From: Pisaster brevispinus
Taxonomy: Eukaryota > Echinodermata > Asteroidea > Forcipulatida > Asteriidae
Reading direction: 5' to 3'
DNA: 64,000 nucleotides
Assembly: GCA_023634235.1 (NCBI GenBank)
Contig: JAMKCF010000007.1
Coordinates: forward strand, 6,891,630-6,955,629
The position numbers and the translations under genes were made by a program. How positions within the stretch are numbered: position 1 is the stretch's first letter; every line of letters begins with the position of its first letter. A model generated the notes under the pieces. It was not told where the DNA came from, ran no database searches, and saw nothing but the letters and a program-made list of their open reading frames with translations. Of the stretch, positions 12,961-24,534 are shown in pieces.

Positions 12961-13043
12961 ATATTTCTTAGTGATACCGTTTCAATCAAAACCATTCTTC
13001 AGAGGCTGATAAATAAATTATCAAAAAATCACAAGGAACTCAC

Positions 13044-13262
13044 CGGAGGAGAAAGAGGAATATCAGAGCCTCCTCGAAGAGAGCTCTCCCAGTCGGAGAA
13101 GGAATGCATCCGCCGCGGCTGAGATGGTTGGGAGATCTGTATGGATCCGGCGTCCGCAAATCGGACCGTAGCCGCCTTGTTCCGGCGGGGCCAGCGGCGA
13201 TCCAGCGACTTGGACCGCCGCCTGGGCTTCTTGGACGTCACAAGGATGCTGTCTTTAGCCAT
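13044..13262 (-). CDS. First coding exon of a second transcript, basic Ser/Arg-rich N-terminus
   Basis: ATG at 13260-13262 lies in a good context (ACC-ATGG). An in-frame TGA 27 bases upstream shows that this is a true start. Seventy-three codons end at a perfect donor (CTCCTCCG|GTGAGT, donor 13038-13043) in phase 0. The peptide is basic and disordered in character: KKPRRRSKSLDRRWPRR near residues 11-27, then RRMHSFSDWESS near 50-61, giving several R-x-x-S sites typical of basophilic kinase or 14-3-3 targets. Its base composition is GC-richer than the surroundings. I do not recognise the protein. No downstream exon was identified in 1-13037, so the gene probably continues beyond the left edge or after a very long intron. 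It could be a separate gene or an internal start of the RhoGEF locus. Confidence 0.66.
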
Positions 13263-13960
13263 GGTTGGTGGCGTGGGGAAAGTAACTCAGGAATTGGGAA
13301 GCGAGGAAATGTTTTAATCTAATAATATAGGAATCCCATACTCTTGTGTCTCACTGATGATGCATCCACGAAGTCATATAAAAACAGTCAAGCTGGAAAC
13401 TGGAGTCTAGGCTTTCGTCCAAGAACAACACTCCAAACATTAACTCCAGACAGAACAAAATCAACCTCTGTACTCTGTCAGGGTGCAAGAAGTAATCAGC
13501 AACAATCAGAAACCAAATGTCAATACCCTACAGAAAAGATTTATCTCAGGATTCTTCCGTCCTTTATCTCCTGAAGTGAGACGGGGCCGAATTCCTTGAC
13601 AGTTAGAGACGATCAAGCTGCTCTTTTTCTCATTTCATCCTCCATCCAGCAGCATGCAGAGAGAGAGAGAGTTCTTGAACTTCTGAGAATCCACAGAGAA
13701 AGACCCAAGCACTTTAAAAGCAGATTTCAGCAGCACTTGAAACCCCACACAAAGATTGTATCAGCTTTGAAAAAGCTTCTGTGGGGAGGAAAACAAAACC
13801 AAGCTCGCAAGGCCTTTTCAGCTGATAGTGATGGACACAATTTATGAAAACAATGTCCCATCAGTAGCAAGACAGGCACTGCCTGGTGGGGTGTAGAGAA
13901 AGGTTGTTCACACAGGCCGGAGCTGTTGCAGAGGACAGGCGTGCCACAACTTCCTCATGA
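13263..13960 (-). promoter_or_regulatory. Probable 5' UTR and promoter region of the 13262 transcript
   Basis: This stretch lies directly upstream (minus sense) of the ATG exon and is free of recognisable repeats. It contains a GA dinucleotide tract near 13658-13669 and a TTTAAAG box near 13711-13717. A possible UTR splice donor (GTGAGA, near 13353) and an acceptor near 13320 could mark a 5' UTR intron. No transcript evidence exists here, so the start site is a guess. Confidence 0.3.
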
Positions 13961-15362
13961 TGATCTCTCCTTGTAAATGACCAACCCTCAAAAAAACTCA
14001 AAAATCACTGACAACCCAAACACAACTACAGTCTGTAAACGCCATCCTTCAGGTCACACACCCCTACGTCCGAATACAGTACTCCAAAAAACAATACAGG
14101 AGCAGATGATAAGCTCCTCCTTCCTGGGTGATACTATTTTGGTAGTGGGGAAAGGGAAGTGCAGGGTTTTGTTTCTAAACTGATTTGGACTGCCTTTGTG
14201 GGAGGGACAATAAAGGTGTCAAGAAAAGAATAGAATGCCAGCATAAATCGGATTTATTACATGACAGGAAAGAGAAGGTGTAATCCCAATAGGTGATAAT
14301 TCACTTCATGCACTTGGCATACATTACCCGATGAACGAAAAAAAGAACACATTAGATGACATTAACATCAACAAGTAGAAGGGCTGGTTTATAAAAAGTC
14401 TAAAAATTTTCAGGGTATTTTAAATTAAAGGGGAAAGTAAATCATTGTCTTTTGAGAGAAAAAATTCTTTTGCCACCATATAGACCATGTATATGTTTAC
14501 CAAATGAGTGACCGTGTACATTCCAGTGCCTGTCTGGCAGGCAAGATTCTAAACCGATCATATGGGAAGTTTGACAATTTGTGTCATAATTTTCACATAA
14601 ATTCAAGTATTATATTTATAAAAGTAACAGCTGAACATGTTTTGAGATGTGCCCCCCCTCCCTTCTTCGAGGAGTGCAATCTTCATAAAAAATCAACTAG
14701 GCCTATATTGTTTTCTTCAGAATATGGCACGTACAAAAAAGTGTTCAGTAAATGAACAATCACGGCCTTTACACACCCCCCCTCCAAAAAAAAAACCCAA
14801 AGGATGTTGGTAAATTTGTGGTTTATGAAGTCAGGTGAAAGTTTGTTAAATAATCGCAATTGAACAGAGTGACAGCCAACCGACCACCATTACCGAGGAC
14901 CTTTGTTACTGGTGCTCGTGTGAAAGGGCCTAAAGAAGGAAGTTTTAACTTCCTCTTGGTTCTTGTAATTGCCCCTCCTCCCTGAAGTTTCAAGTCTAGC
15001 ACTTCAGAATTTGACGCTCTGGGGCTCCCAATTAACCATAACATCCTGATAAATAAACTACGGTTTATGGCTGAACTCGGAAGGTTTACCGGATGGGTAA
15101 AACATCAACCAAATAAGTTCATTGCACAATGAATTGGTTTTGTTTTATTATCATTCAAAATAATCAAACGATAATGAGGGGCTGCGGCACAACAAAAGTA
15201 GTCGTTATAAATTTTAAAAAGGAAGTTACATCATTGTTGTGGGGAAGAATATATCAGTTCCCCTTTTTCACTGAGTCTTCACTAAACACTCAATACAATC
15301 TGTGAAAATTTTTCCAAAATTGGGTGGTGACACCAGTCAAGAATCTGGGCAAACAACAAATT
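13961..15362. other. Non-coding stretch
   Basis: It contains repeat S (14515-14615) and a C-run with an A-run at about 14778-14798. A 73-codon minus frame at 14823-15044 is unsupported. Confidence 0.45.
14515..14615. repeat. Dispersed repeat family S, second copy
   Basis: 'ctggcaggcaagattctaa' is followed by 'aatttgtgtcataattttc', as at 4339-4400. It is also followed by the same 'acataaattcaag'. Confidence 0.6.
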
Positions 15363-15615
15363 TGTTTTATCAAGTAATAAACCACAAGGGAAACTGACTG
15401 GAATTTTGTTTACATTTTGAGTTGAACAACGAAAGATTAACTAAAGTGGGACTTGAACCTATGACCTCCGGATGAATGTAGTAGCGCTCAACCAACTGAG
15501 CTATCCAGCCCTAATGTTGGCAGTCTCCCTATTTTGGCAATGTCTTTGTTTGAGGGTGCCCGTCTGAAGCCAATCAACCTTCAACTACTGATGATAGCCG
15601 TGGATCACACCCAAA
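15363..15615 (-). mobile_element. SINE-1 long form
   Basis: Blocks in order are 'aataaaccacaagggaaactg', the tRNA-like head on the minus strand (about 15445-15512, with box B complement 'ggacttgaacctatgacc') and 'ctaatgttggcagtctcc...gaagccaatcaacc'. It matches copies at 20028 and 31415. Confidence 0.8.
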
Positions 15616-16584
15616 ATTTTGACTGTTGAAATGAACATCGATCTTCCAACGAATGCAAAACATTCACCAAGCAACACTCGATACAACCAGCCTTTTGTTG
15701 CTGTGAAATGTTCCTTTAAAAATGTTCAGCTACTTATCAATGTGCGCTTTGGAAAACCGCCCATGTGAATCCATTTCTATGCAACATTCCAAATGACATT
15801 ACAGAAAACTTAATACTACATCTGTGCCGTATTTTTCAGGTTCACGTACCAGGGTGACGTAAGTTGAGACCAAAAGAATGAAAAGAAAAGGAAAAATGTT
15901 TCTTAAATTGGATTGAAGACAGATTGCTATTCCATCTGGTTGGGAGTTGGACTATCAATTTTATATATGAGAAGAACTTGATCGGAATACCAGAGGTGCC
16001 GAAAGGGAATCCGTGCAGTTAATGTTAAAACAGTCAAATCACACAACAACAAGTACAAGTGTGTGAATCTACATGGACACCCTTTGACAGAAGAAATTCA
16101 TTTCAAGTGTTTTCAATCAACAAGGAGATTTAATCCACATGAGATTTGAACAGATTCTAATTGCCAAAAAAACAAAAAAAACAAAAAACAAAAAAACCCA
16201 ACCACTTTGTATGACCTTCTCCGGTAGTTTTCAGACAGATTTGCAAAAAGCCAAATTACTTTGATCACCCAATGTAACATCATTTTACGGAGCTCTGTTT
16301 TGTACAGCCGCTTTGTTGCAATAAAAAAACAACATCCCATCAATTATGTCAAAGTAATTGTAATTTTGACGCACGCCGTCAACGGCAGAAGTGTTTCTAG
16401 TTTTTCAAAACCTAGAGGTTGGGGCCTAATTACTTGCCCAATAATTACGAAAAATCCAGCAGTGTAAAGATATCAAAACTACAATTAAATGATAAACAAA
16501 CACATTTTTAATTAAGTTTAAATAGCATTCCCTTTACACAGTTTTACACTCAAGTAGCTGCTTAACACACATCAGTGTAAAGTC

Positions 16585-17115
16585 GTGTTCGCATTGGATT
16601 AATGTTTTACCGAGACCGTGGTTAACATTCCAATAGGTGAAACTTACCAGCGTCCGCACTTGGATTAACGACGTGGGTAAACTAACCGACACGACCGGAA
16701 AAGTAACCGACTAACTTAGGACAGGCACAAGAGGGTGCTATTGCCATGACCTTTGACCGGGGTGCATGACAGCGAGAGTGCAACCGAGCTTCCGTCCGTG
16801 TAAATAACATGTGCGTGGGACGTGTAAACACTTACATAATACGTGTACACTCTGTGTGGCGCGGCGGGTCGGGGGACCGGATGTGGCTTTTTACCTGGAC
16901 GGCTTTTACCCAGATCGCGTTCGCACTGGACTTTTCGGCTCGGTTAAACTGACCTGGTCAATTTAACCGGGCAGACGTGGGTTGGTTAAACTACCCATTC
17001 AGGTCGGGTAAGTTACCTGGGAGGGAAACTTCCTGGGCTGTTCGCATTGGACTTAAAATGGTTAAGTTACCCATTTGCTCGGTTAGTTTACCCAAAATAA
17101 GTCCAGTGCGAACGG
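16585..17115. mobile_element. 531-bp TIR element rich in GGTTAA/TTAACC
   Basis: The left end GTTCGCATTGGA (16587-16598) pairs with the right end TCCAGTGCGAAC (17102-17113), 11/12. The motif recurs inside at about 16652, 16919 and 17039. GGTTAA, GGGTAAACTAACC and similar words are packed throughout. The centre is GC-rich. No transposase frame is seen. Confidence 0.7.
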
Positions 17116-19028
17116 GGCATTAGGGAAAAAAATAAAAAATAATAATAAGCAAATATCCTATTAAAAAAGAGTAGGAAATTATATGGTCAATTGTAAAAAA
17201 CATTTAATGGTCCAGTAAAATTTGTGAGACTTCAAGACGGATACAGGCCTAGTCCAGTGGAGATTTTACTGAAGTTCACGCAATGTTCATTTCCACCTCA
17301 CTTCAAACTATAGGGCCTATACACAAAATAAACAATTTCTTCCAAAGACCAACGCAGACTTTCCGCTTGTCGTCATCTAATCTTTCAGCTCCTTTGTAAA
17401 TGAGTGAATGTAAATATCACACCATGATCTTGATAGCTATCAACAAAATCATGTTTTGTTTTAAAAAAATTGATCACGTTGTGGCTGTCTAAATTAATTA
17501 GTAAACTACTTTTCTTTAACCTACTTAGCACACAGAGTCCCTACAGTAAACAGGCCTTCAAACAAACTTCCTAATTGATTAAATATACATTTTGGAGTCC
17601 AGTTACTTTCCCCTCCAGCGAAATCTCCTCAAACCAAACAAGAGGTAAGAGAGACCTCCCAGCCAGAGGTCACTGGAAGAAAGAACTTCAAGTGCACTAT
17701 TTCATTTTTTTTTCTCTTCTGATATCAGGCCTGGAATTTGTCATCTTTGAGAGGGCAAGGCCATTTTCATTTTGGGGACTTCCATTGGAAAAATCTTAAA
17801 GTTTACATGGGAGACTTTTGAAGGGGCACCGGGGCCGAGACCAGGGATGTCCACTGGTTGTTGTTTTTTTTTATCTCTCGCTTTTTGTTGTTGAGCAAAA
17901 ATGGTAACAACCAAGCAGTAGATAATAGAACACACTAGAGTAATAAAATAAATAAATAAATAAATAAACAATAAAATAAATGAGAGAGGGGTAATCAAAT
18001 GAAGATTGGAAAGGTTAATAGCACATTCACCTCAAGATTCTTATATAACTATCCAGCCTTAAAACAATAAATAAATAAATAAAACGGGTAGTAAAAATAT
18101 AAAGTTTAAAAGGTACGCACTTATTTAGAGAACACCCCCCCCCAAAGTTTTCAGGCAAATCATCCTTAACTTCATACATTTCTGAGATAATTCATTTTTA
18201 AAATCCTCATCATCTGGTTCTCAGTCCTGTGTTTCCAACAAAGGGAAAAAGTATGGCGGTGGTCCAGTCATTTGCTGGAGCACTACCAAAATGTGACAGC
18301 TACATGCACACAGATTAATTTACTGACAAAACCAAGATATTCAGACAGAGTTTTAAATGGTTGACCTGATGCCAAGGCCCTTGGTGACCAGTGGAGGACC
18401 TTGCGGTGTGCCTGACCCACCGATCAATGTACTCCTCTATGCCTCTTCACCTCATGGCATTCTTGAAGCGCCGAAAGTACATCATTGCTTTTTTTTTGTT
18501 TTTTTTGTTAAGAAGGTTAAATTAATTCCAATTCTCTGGTTTCATTTTTTTCGCCAGTTCTTAAATTTCATTTTATTTCCTTGATAAATTCTGGTTGTGA
18601 AGCCAAGGATTCTCAGAATAAAGTGAACTTAATCAAGCCAAGAACCCCATGGAGATAACAAAAAAAAAAAACAAGGAAGGAAGCTTCAGGTTTACATGTG
18701 GGCGGAAAACCTGAGAGAATTATTCCAGGAAAAAACATGCACAATCGCAAAATTGGCTTTAATATTTGGTGGTCACGTTTGCAGTAAAACTTCTGATATT
18801 TTGTCAGGAATTTTGCGCTCGCTCGTTCATGCTTATCTCAATTGTGGTAAGCAAAACAAGCAACACTGTTCTGGCCAGTTAATTAAAATGCTATTTCCTC
18901 AACTTCGATAGTGGAAATAGTTTCTCTGGAGGATCGATACTGATATGACCTTCATAATCAGTGAACTTGAAGACAAAAACTTGTGCTTTCTTTTTCCGGT
19001 TTTGAAATTATAATTACCCATACTGTAC
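17116..19028. other. Non-coding stretch
   Basis: It has (AATA)n tracts at about 17941-17967 and 18068-18082, a C-run at 18136, and a 26-nt segment at about 17620-17645 with good acceptor- and donor-like borders on the plus strand, which I rate as chance. The segment 18355-18480 is GC-richer but has no supported frame. Confidence 0.4.
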
Positions 19029-19567
19029 TTTAGGGAGGGTACACCTTTGGCGATTACTACAAAAGTTAATGACCATAAAAACTGGGTAAGAAGCACTGTA
19101 GCTGATGATATCGTATATCCCCCATTTTGAGAAATGATTCCCTTCAAAGGAATGTGGTTTTGGAGAGAGGGATTCAAAAACACATCAACCAGATTCTTTA
19201 GCAATGGAATGTTTCTCGGATTGTATATTCCAACTATGGATTACTCTACTGCGCGGACATAACCGCTCAAGATTTTCGGCGATGTTTTGCAAACCCTACT
19301 ACCTTTCAAAATGAAATGTTCACAGGTTAGTTTGATTTGGGTTTGAACAAAGAAAAATTGACTGGAGCGGGACTTGAACCAACGACCTCCGGATTAACAA
19401 ATCGGCGCTCTACCAACTGAGCTATCCAGCCCTATGTTGGCGGTCTCCATTTTTAGTCAATATCTTTGTTCACGGGTTAGTTTGACTATATACATATCTA
19501 CATTTATATAGAATTAAAACAACTGAACAGTTTCCAAAAAACCCCAAAGGTATACTTTGCCTTTAAA
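19029..19567 (+). mobile_element. MITE family C, copy 2, split by a SINE
   Basis: It starts 'tttagggagggtacacctttgg' and ends 'ggtatactttgcctttaaa'. A 132-bp SINE-1 at 19337-19468 interrupts it. The 18-bp host sequence 'ttcacaggttagtttgat' is repeated on the other side (19469-19486) with 16/18 identity. Removing the SINE and one duplicate restores the order seen in copies 1, 3 and 4. Confidence 0.82.
19337..19468 (-). mobile_element. SINE-1 (tRNA-derived), inserted in MITE C
   Basis: The minus strand reads a tRNA-like head: GGCTGGATAGCTCAGTTGG (A box), a loop with GTTAATCCGGAGGTC and GGTTCAAGTCCCGCTCC (B box). The body resembles tRNA-Lys in its D-arm but has GTT at the anticodon place. Target-site duplications at 19319-19336 and 19469-19486 define exact ends, so this copy is a complete short unit. 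Other copies carry extra flanking blocks. Confidence 0.85.
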
Positions 19568-20027
19568 CCAGAGGACCCTACTCTGACATCAGTATCTTGG
19601 GGGTATTTGTGGTATTTGTCCTAAGTGGCTGAACTATAACCAAAATATCTTGTCTGACCAGTGTTTGTGTTAGAGGGTGCAATTTATGGCCCACATCTAG
19701 GAACAATCTCAGGGCATAAAATGGTGTGACCTGGTACCCCAAGGCTGGAGAGGTGGTTAAAAGGTTGATGGTGCCCAAAGGAGAAAACGGTATAAAGTTC
19801 AGAGAGGTCAGTCTTTTTTTTTAAAGGTTTAAAAGGTTTGAGAGTGATATACACCCAAGGTTAATTATTGTTAGATTGATTGGTTAAGTGCCTTCACACT
19901 CAAGGAGAATTAAATGCACAGAAGAAGATAAAAGAAAAGAATAAAAATGAGATCCGAAACTTTGTTTCTCTTATCTGGCTGGTCCAGATGTGTTTGCTTG
20001 TAACAATGATAACAATATCAAGTATAG

Positions 20028-20372
20028 GAAACCACAGTAAGGGCAACTGACTGGGTAAATATTAAATAATTTGGGGTTTGACAAAGACAATTTGACTAGA
20101 GCGGGACTTGAACCTGTGACTCTCCGGAGTAACATGTCGGTGCTCTACCAACTGAGCTATCTAGTCTTAATTCTGACTATTTTGTCAATATCTTTGTTCG
20201 AGGATGCGAGCGTTTCTTGCTCACTTTGAGTTCCAGTGATTAAGTTCCTTCGTTTCATTACCAGAAATATATATAATAGCCAAACCTTTAACTGCTATAT
20301 AGCCAGGGATCACACCCAAAAATTTACGATTACAACCTGGGAAGTGGCAGCAGAGGGACTTAAGGGGGATGC
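20028..20372 (-). mobile_element. SINE-1 long form with a short internal insert
   Basis: The head is on the minus strand at about 20090-20170, and the outer blocks end 'acaacctgggaagtggcag'. About 65 bp near 20211-20276 ('cgtttcttgctcac...') has no counterpart in the other copies and is probably a later insertion. It is immediately followed by another SINE-1 at 20382. Confidence 0.75.
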
Positions 20373-20381
20373 GACTTAATA

Positions 20382-20580
20382 TCAAATAATAAATCACAAT
20401 GGAAACTGACTAGAATTTTTATTAAAAAATAATTTGGGGCTGAACAAAGAAAAAACCAACTAGAGCAGGATTTGAACCTGCAACCTCAGTCCAGGTTCAC
20501 ATGCCCGCGCTCTAACACTATAACAACTGAGCTTTCTGGCCCAAATGTTGGTGCTCTCATTTCTTGATACCTTTGTTGTA
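20382..20580 (-). mobile_element. SINE-1 copy, tandem neighbour of 20028-20372
   Basis: It starts with the 'aataaatcacaatggaaactgac' block, then the tRNA-like head (about 20460-20545, with a longer, altered anticodon region), then 'aaatgttggtgctctcatt'. It has the same orientation as the previous copy. Confidence 0.75.
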
Positions 20581-20640
20581 CTAATGTGAAAACACAGAAC
20601 ATAACTCCATGATGACATTAAATTCAAGAATGTTCTCTAT

Positions 20641-20915
20641 GTGCAGGGGAGAGAGTCGTTGCTGAATGATCAAGTCTGAAACTCAGGATCCAAATTTATG
20701 GGGGTATGTTGAAATGATGGCATTTCCACTTTTCAGAAACCTCTGGATTTCACGAAACTTCTGGGAACTGTCCTCAGCTCTAGATAAGTAAATCTTACAG
20801 TTCGAAATAAAAGAATATCAGCTGTTTGGTATACCAGGAAGTCATACAAAACTATATAAATATGAAAATATAAAAAAAGTTTGAACTCAGGTAAAAGTCT
20901 GAAAATTTCTCCATC
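20641..20915. repeat. Dispersed repeat family G, copy 2
   Basis: It has the same blocks as 10768-11075, with 'gttgctgaatgatcaagtctgaaact' (in part) and 'cttctgggaactgtcctc'. Confidence 0.6.
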
Positions 20916-22086
20916 CCGATACATGGCAATGAAACACAAGCCAGGCCCAGGGGATCTACATGAACCGGTGAAAAATCCAGTGCATCTAGAACCAATTGGC
21001 AATTACTTCATGGCTGGGCTGGTCAGTGACCTATAAAATAAAGGGAAATCCTTGTTGATTTTAGGTTATTCAACTTAGTTTTTTTTTGTGCACAGAGAAG
21101 GAAATAGTAATCATCGTGGTACATTATAGATGCCATTGAGATGTGTTCTTATTATCTCTCACCAAACGGATTCCATGATGACCTTTGTAATTCTCTACGG
21201 AGGTCAAAAGAACCTCAACCCCAACCTCTTCCCCAGGGTGTGTCGAGCAGTACGCGGTTGACTGCTCTCTCACCCTGGTATTGGAACATTTGCGTATCCA
21301 AAAATTTTGGATACGTATGCAAATTAGAATAGTCTGGCTGCATATCGAAATTCACATCTTCGCCATAGTCTCGTGGTCCGGTACCAGATTTAGTAGCTTG
21401 TATGTATTGGAAACATGTACATGTGCTAATGTAATGTTGTTGTCCAATCAGGGTCCAAGTGAGGAGTTTCCATCCCAGGGTTTACTATTTACAAACATGG
21501 TTGGAAATAAAGTAAACCATGTGGGGACGAGGTTGCCTCAACCCACCTCCAGAGCAGGGTTGGTTTCAACACGGATCAAGCACTCTACACGGGTCAACGT
21601 CGGTTCAAAAATGTTGTAGTGTGAAGAAAAGGTCAGTCAAACTTACATTTGTCGACCCGTGTCCAACACAGAGATTGTTCATATAGTGTGAATACACATG
21701 TCAGTCCCAAATGCTTTATTTGTTAGATATTTTCTTCCTTGGACTCTAATCAAACAACCGCTGGAGAACAAACCCTATTGGAACCCAACAAGTGTAGGGT
21801 AATTCATTTTTAATGCTGTTCTAATCAGCTCGTTTATCTCAAATGGAATGTTGATTTGTTTGTCTCCATTACCGATATCAAAGACATAGGCATTTAACAA
21901 CAAGTTAGCCACCGGCAAAAGCAGACAGTTTGCGCTTGATGACGGTTTATACTTGATAAGAATTTATTGTCCATTGTTGTCGCTGTTCTTTGTTGTCGAG
22001 TGGCCACTTATTCTTCACTTTGATTTCTTGTATGTGCACTTTGTCTTTGACCTCACTTCTGCACCATCCTAGTATTGTAGCTAAAT

Positions 22087-22321
22087 ACATGTAAATGCAA
22101 GAAACTGATTGTTGTTTCAAAAAGAAAAAAAGGGGAAAAACAAAGTATTTGGCTCAGGATTTGACAATTAAGCAGCACAGCTCAGAATCTTTTTAAAATA
22201 ATTGTATCCAAGGTGAATGTTTTGGTTCTGCTTTGCGGGAACAGACTAATCAGCCAAATACTGTAGTTTTTCCTTTTTAAAACTTGTATTTTTGAAACAA
22301 CAATCACTTGCACTTACATGT
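22087..22321. repeat. Inverted repeat, arms of about 70 bp
   Basis: The left arm at 22087-22154 ('acatgtaaatgcaagaaactg...') and right arm at 22252-22321 are imperfect inverted copies (AACAACAATCA against TGATTGTTGTT). The loop is about 97 bp. Confidence 0.7.
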
Positions 22322-22340
22322 ATAAAATGCCTCTCTTACT

Positions 22341-23292
22341 ATTCAGTAACTCATTAAGAAAATAGCATGATTCCCTAAGTAAAATTTGCTCGAAACTTTT
22401 ACTTTGGGGTTTTGTTGGTTCTATCTTTTCTTTTTCTATGTATCATTTTATTGCTGTCCCAAACTGGCTTCAATTTGATGAAGATTGCTTTAGAGTCTAC
22501 TTTAACAACCATTATAGTTGTACTCCACGGCACTTTGATGCGCTGCATTTCATTTGAAGTTATGTGCTAAAATCTACTTTCCGTTGAATTTTTGTATAGC
22601 TTTAAACATTCCTGTATTCCAGATAAAGCCCAAGTCCTGATCACTATCAACTCTATAACCCCCCCTCCCTAACCCCAGCTCCACCCACAGCTCCTAGCTC
22701 GTTTACAAGAGGTCAGCTAATTAACCCCGCCTTATCTCAGCCGAGGGCACAGGGGTCAGTGGAGAAACAATACAGGTCACTGATTGCTCTCCTCCAACAG
22801 ACACAATGGAGGCACACAATTATTTGACATTTGGGAGAAATTCCCCAGTTAGTGTAAGCCCTTGATTTTCCTTTAGCGGGGCTGTCTTTACCAATAATGT
22901 TTTTTTCGTGTTTTTTTTTTCTCATAAAAGAAAATCTGGCACAATTTATAGAATTAGACACCGAGTCTGGTGGTTTTATGGTAATGGGGGATTGGGGGAT
23001 TGCTCTGGCACAGGACCGTAATGCACCCTGGAATATTGGTGCTTTAGGAGAGTGTGTCAACACAATGTTCTGACTCCATACATCTCCATCAACCAATGCA
23101 ACCATTGTGCAACTTCTGTAATAACCAGGGTTCCCTCACATAAAATGCCACAGAGGTGAACTTGAAAAACCCCTGCATGACTTCATATAAAACCATACAG
23201 CAAGATGACAGTACACATAAAGGTAGTTGGAAAATAGACAGGAGCAAATTTTACTTTGGGAATTATGCTATTTTCTTAATGAGTTATTGAAT
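22341..23292. mobile_element. 952-bp segment bounded by 51-bp inverted repeats
   Basis: The left end 22341-22391 ('attcagtaactcattaaga...') is, with about three mismatches, the inverse of the right end 23242-23292. The interior is non-repetitive, with the longest open frame of 122 codons (minus, 22737-23105) lacking recognisable motifs. No clear target duplication is visible. It is either a non-autonomous DNA transposon or an old inverted duplication. Confidence 0.6.
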
Positions 23293-23479
23293 ATTAAGCT
23301 TTAGTTGCTATTTATATAAGTTTCGTGGATTTTTTTGTGTTGTCTTTGTAATACTTAGTGTTTCATTTTTGTGTGAGTGTCATTTTTAGTTTTACCTTAT
23401 GATACTACCAACCACATTTTGTGTTTTTAAAGTGAAATAAATAAACAAATTAATAAATTATAATGAGGTTTCTGGTAGC

Positions 23480-23765
23480 TCCCTTACCAAAATGTCCAGT
23501 TCATTTCAATTGGATATCCAGTTGGAAAGAATTGGATTGAGTTGGTATTGAGTTGGTGTGAGTTGGTTTATATTGGAATACTGACTTTCCAATTGGAATA
23601 AAGTCTTAGACCCACTCAGTCCAATTGGAAATCCAATTGGAGTCAGTTGGCTTGATTTAATTGAATAGGAATTAGTTGGAATTTGTTTCTACCAATTGGA
23701 AATTTTACCTCCCAATAATTTTTTCCAAATGGAAATATTATTTCCCAACAGGGTCCAAGGAGTGT
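23480..23765. repeat. Degenerate TTGGA/CCAATTGG repeat block
   Basis: More than fifteen occurrences of ATTGG or CCAAT words fill this stretch ('tccaattggaaatccaattgg' in part). They have no fixed period, so it is an imperfect satellite-like block. It ends 'tttcccaacagggtcc'. Confidence 0.6.
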
Positions 23766-24267
23766 ATTTTAGTTGGGGTGCACCATAAAGTTAATTGCTC
23801 TATGGGTGCAACCCACCCAGGATGCCCAGAATACCCTGAATACCAAGAGGATAGTCCATCAAAGGACCACCTTGCTGTATAGGAAAACAAGCTGCCAATA
23901 ATAAACAGTATCAATTGCTTACAGTGATGATGAAGGCCACAAGATAAGGTCTAGATATCCATTAAATGCAGGAAGGAAAGATGACCTTCTCTTATAAAAC
24001 CACATGACTTGTGTGTGGGGTCAATGAGCTGAAGCTAATGCCCACAAATCTCTTAATCACAGGTGACTCCTTTTTTCGCACTGACCACAAAAGCTAGTTG
24101 ATGTTTGTCCATAGTGAGATACTGTTATATATTATACCCATGACTTAATTTAAGTTGTTGAGAAACACTCTCTGCAGATTCTGCCGAGAAGGTAATATTC
24201 TATTCTACTCTGCCTATGGCTTGTTTTGCCTCCATGTGATCTTAATTTTAGGTAATTTTAATAATGA

Positions 24268-24520
24268 TCAGGGGTGAGAGTAATTGCTGACCAAAAGATC
24301 TGAAACTATAGGCTCCAAGTTTCAGGAGTTAATGTTCAAAATGATGTCATTTCCAGGCATTTGGAGTTTACAGATTCCACAGAGCTTCTGGGAAAAGTCA
24401 CCTCAAAGAAGTAGATCGAAGAGCATGATTTCTTCATTTCTATATCTGAAGAAACAAAACAGCTATTTAGTTTTTTTGAAACCAGATAAACCAAATAGTC
24501 TGAATTTAGATTTTAAAAAA
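24268..24520. repeat. Dispersed repeat family G, copy 3
   Basis: It runs from 'caggggtgagagtaattgctg' to 'aatagtctgaatttag', immediately before SINE-1 at 24535. Confidence 0.62.
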
Positions 24521-24534
24521 AGGTGATCCCTTGG

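Noticed and set aside
13353..13470. Minus-strand VQRL-like reading 'gtacagaggttg' as the missing DH exon
   Set aside because: The acceptor AG is two bases out of place for phase 0 and the following residues do not match a DH domain.
17617..17645. 26-nt plus-strand micro-exon with good splice borders
   Set aside because: No neighbouring plus-strand exon exists to splice to, so the borders alone are not evidence.
21169..21230. Minus segment reading RITKVIMESV with good borders as a DH continuation
   Set aside because: It would lack the preceding V-Q and the exon would be only 32 nt; the similarity is too short.
22737..23105. 122-codon minus frame
   Set aside because: No motif, irregular composition and position inside a TIR-bounded segment; no splice or start support beyond the ATG.
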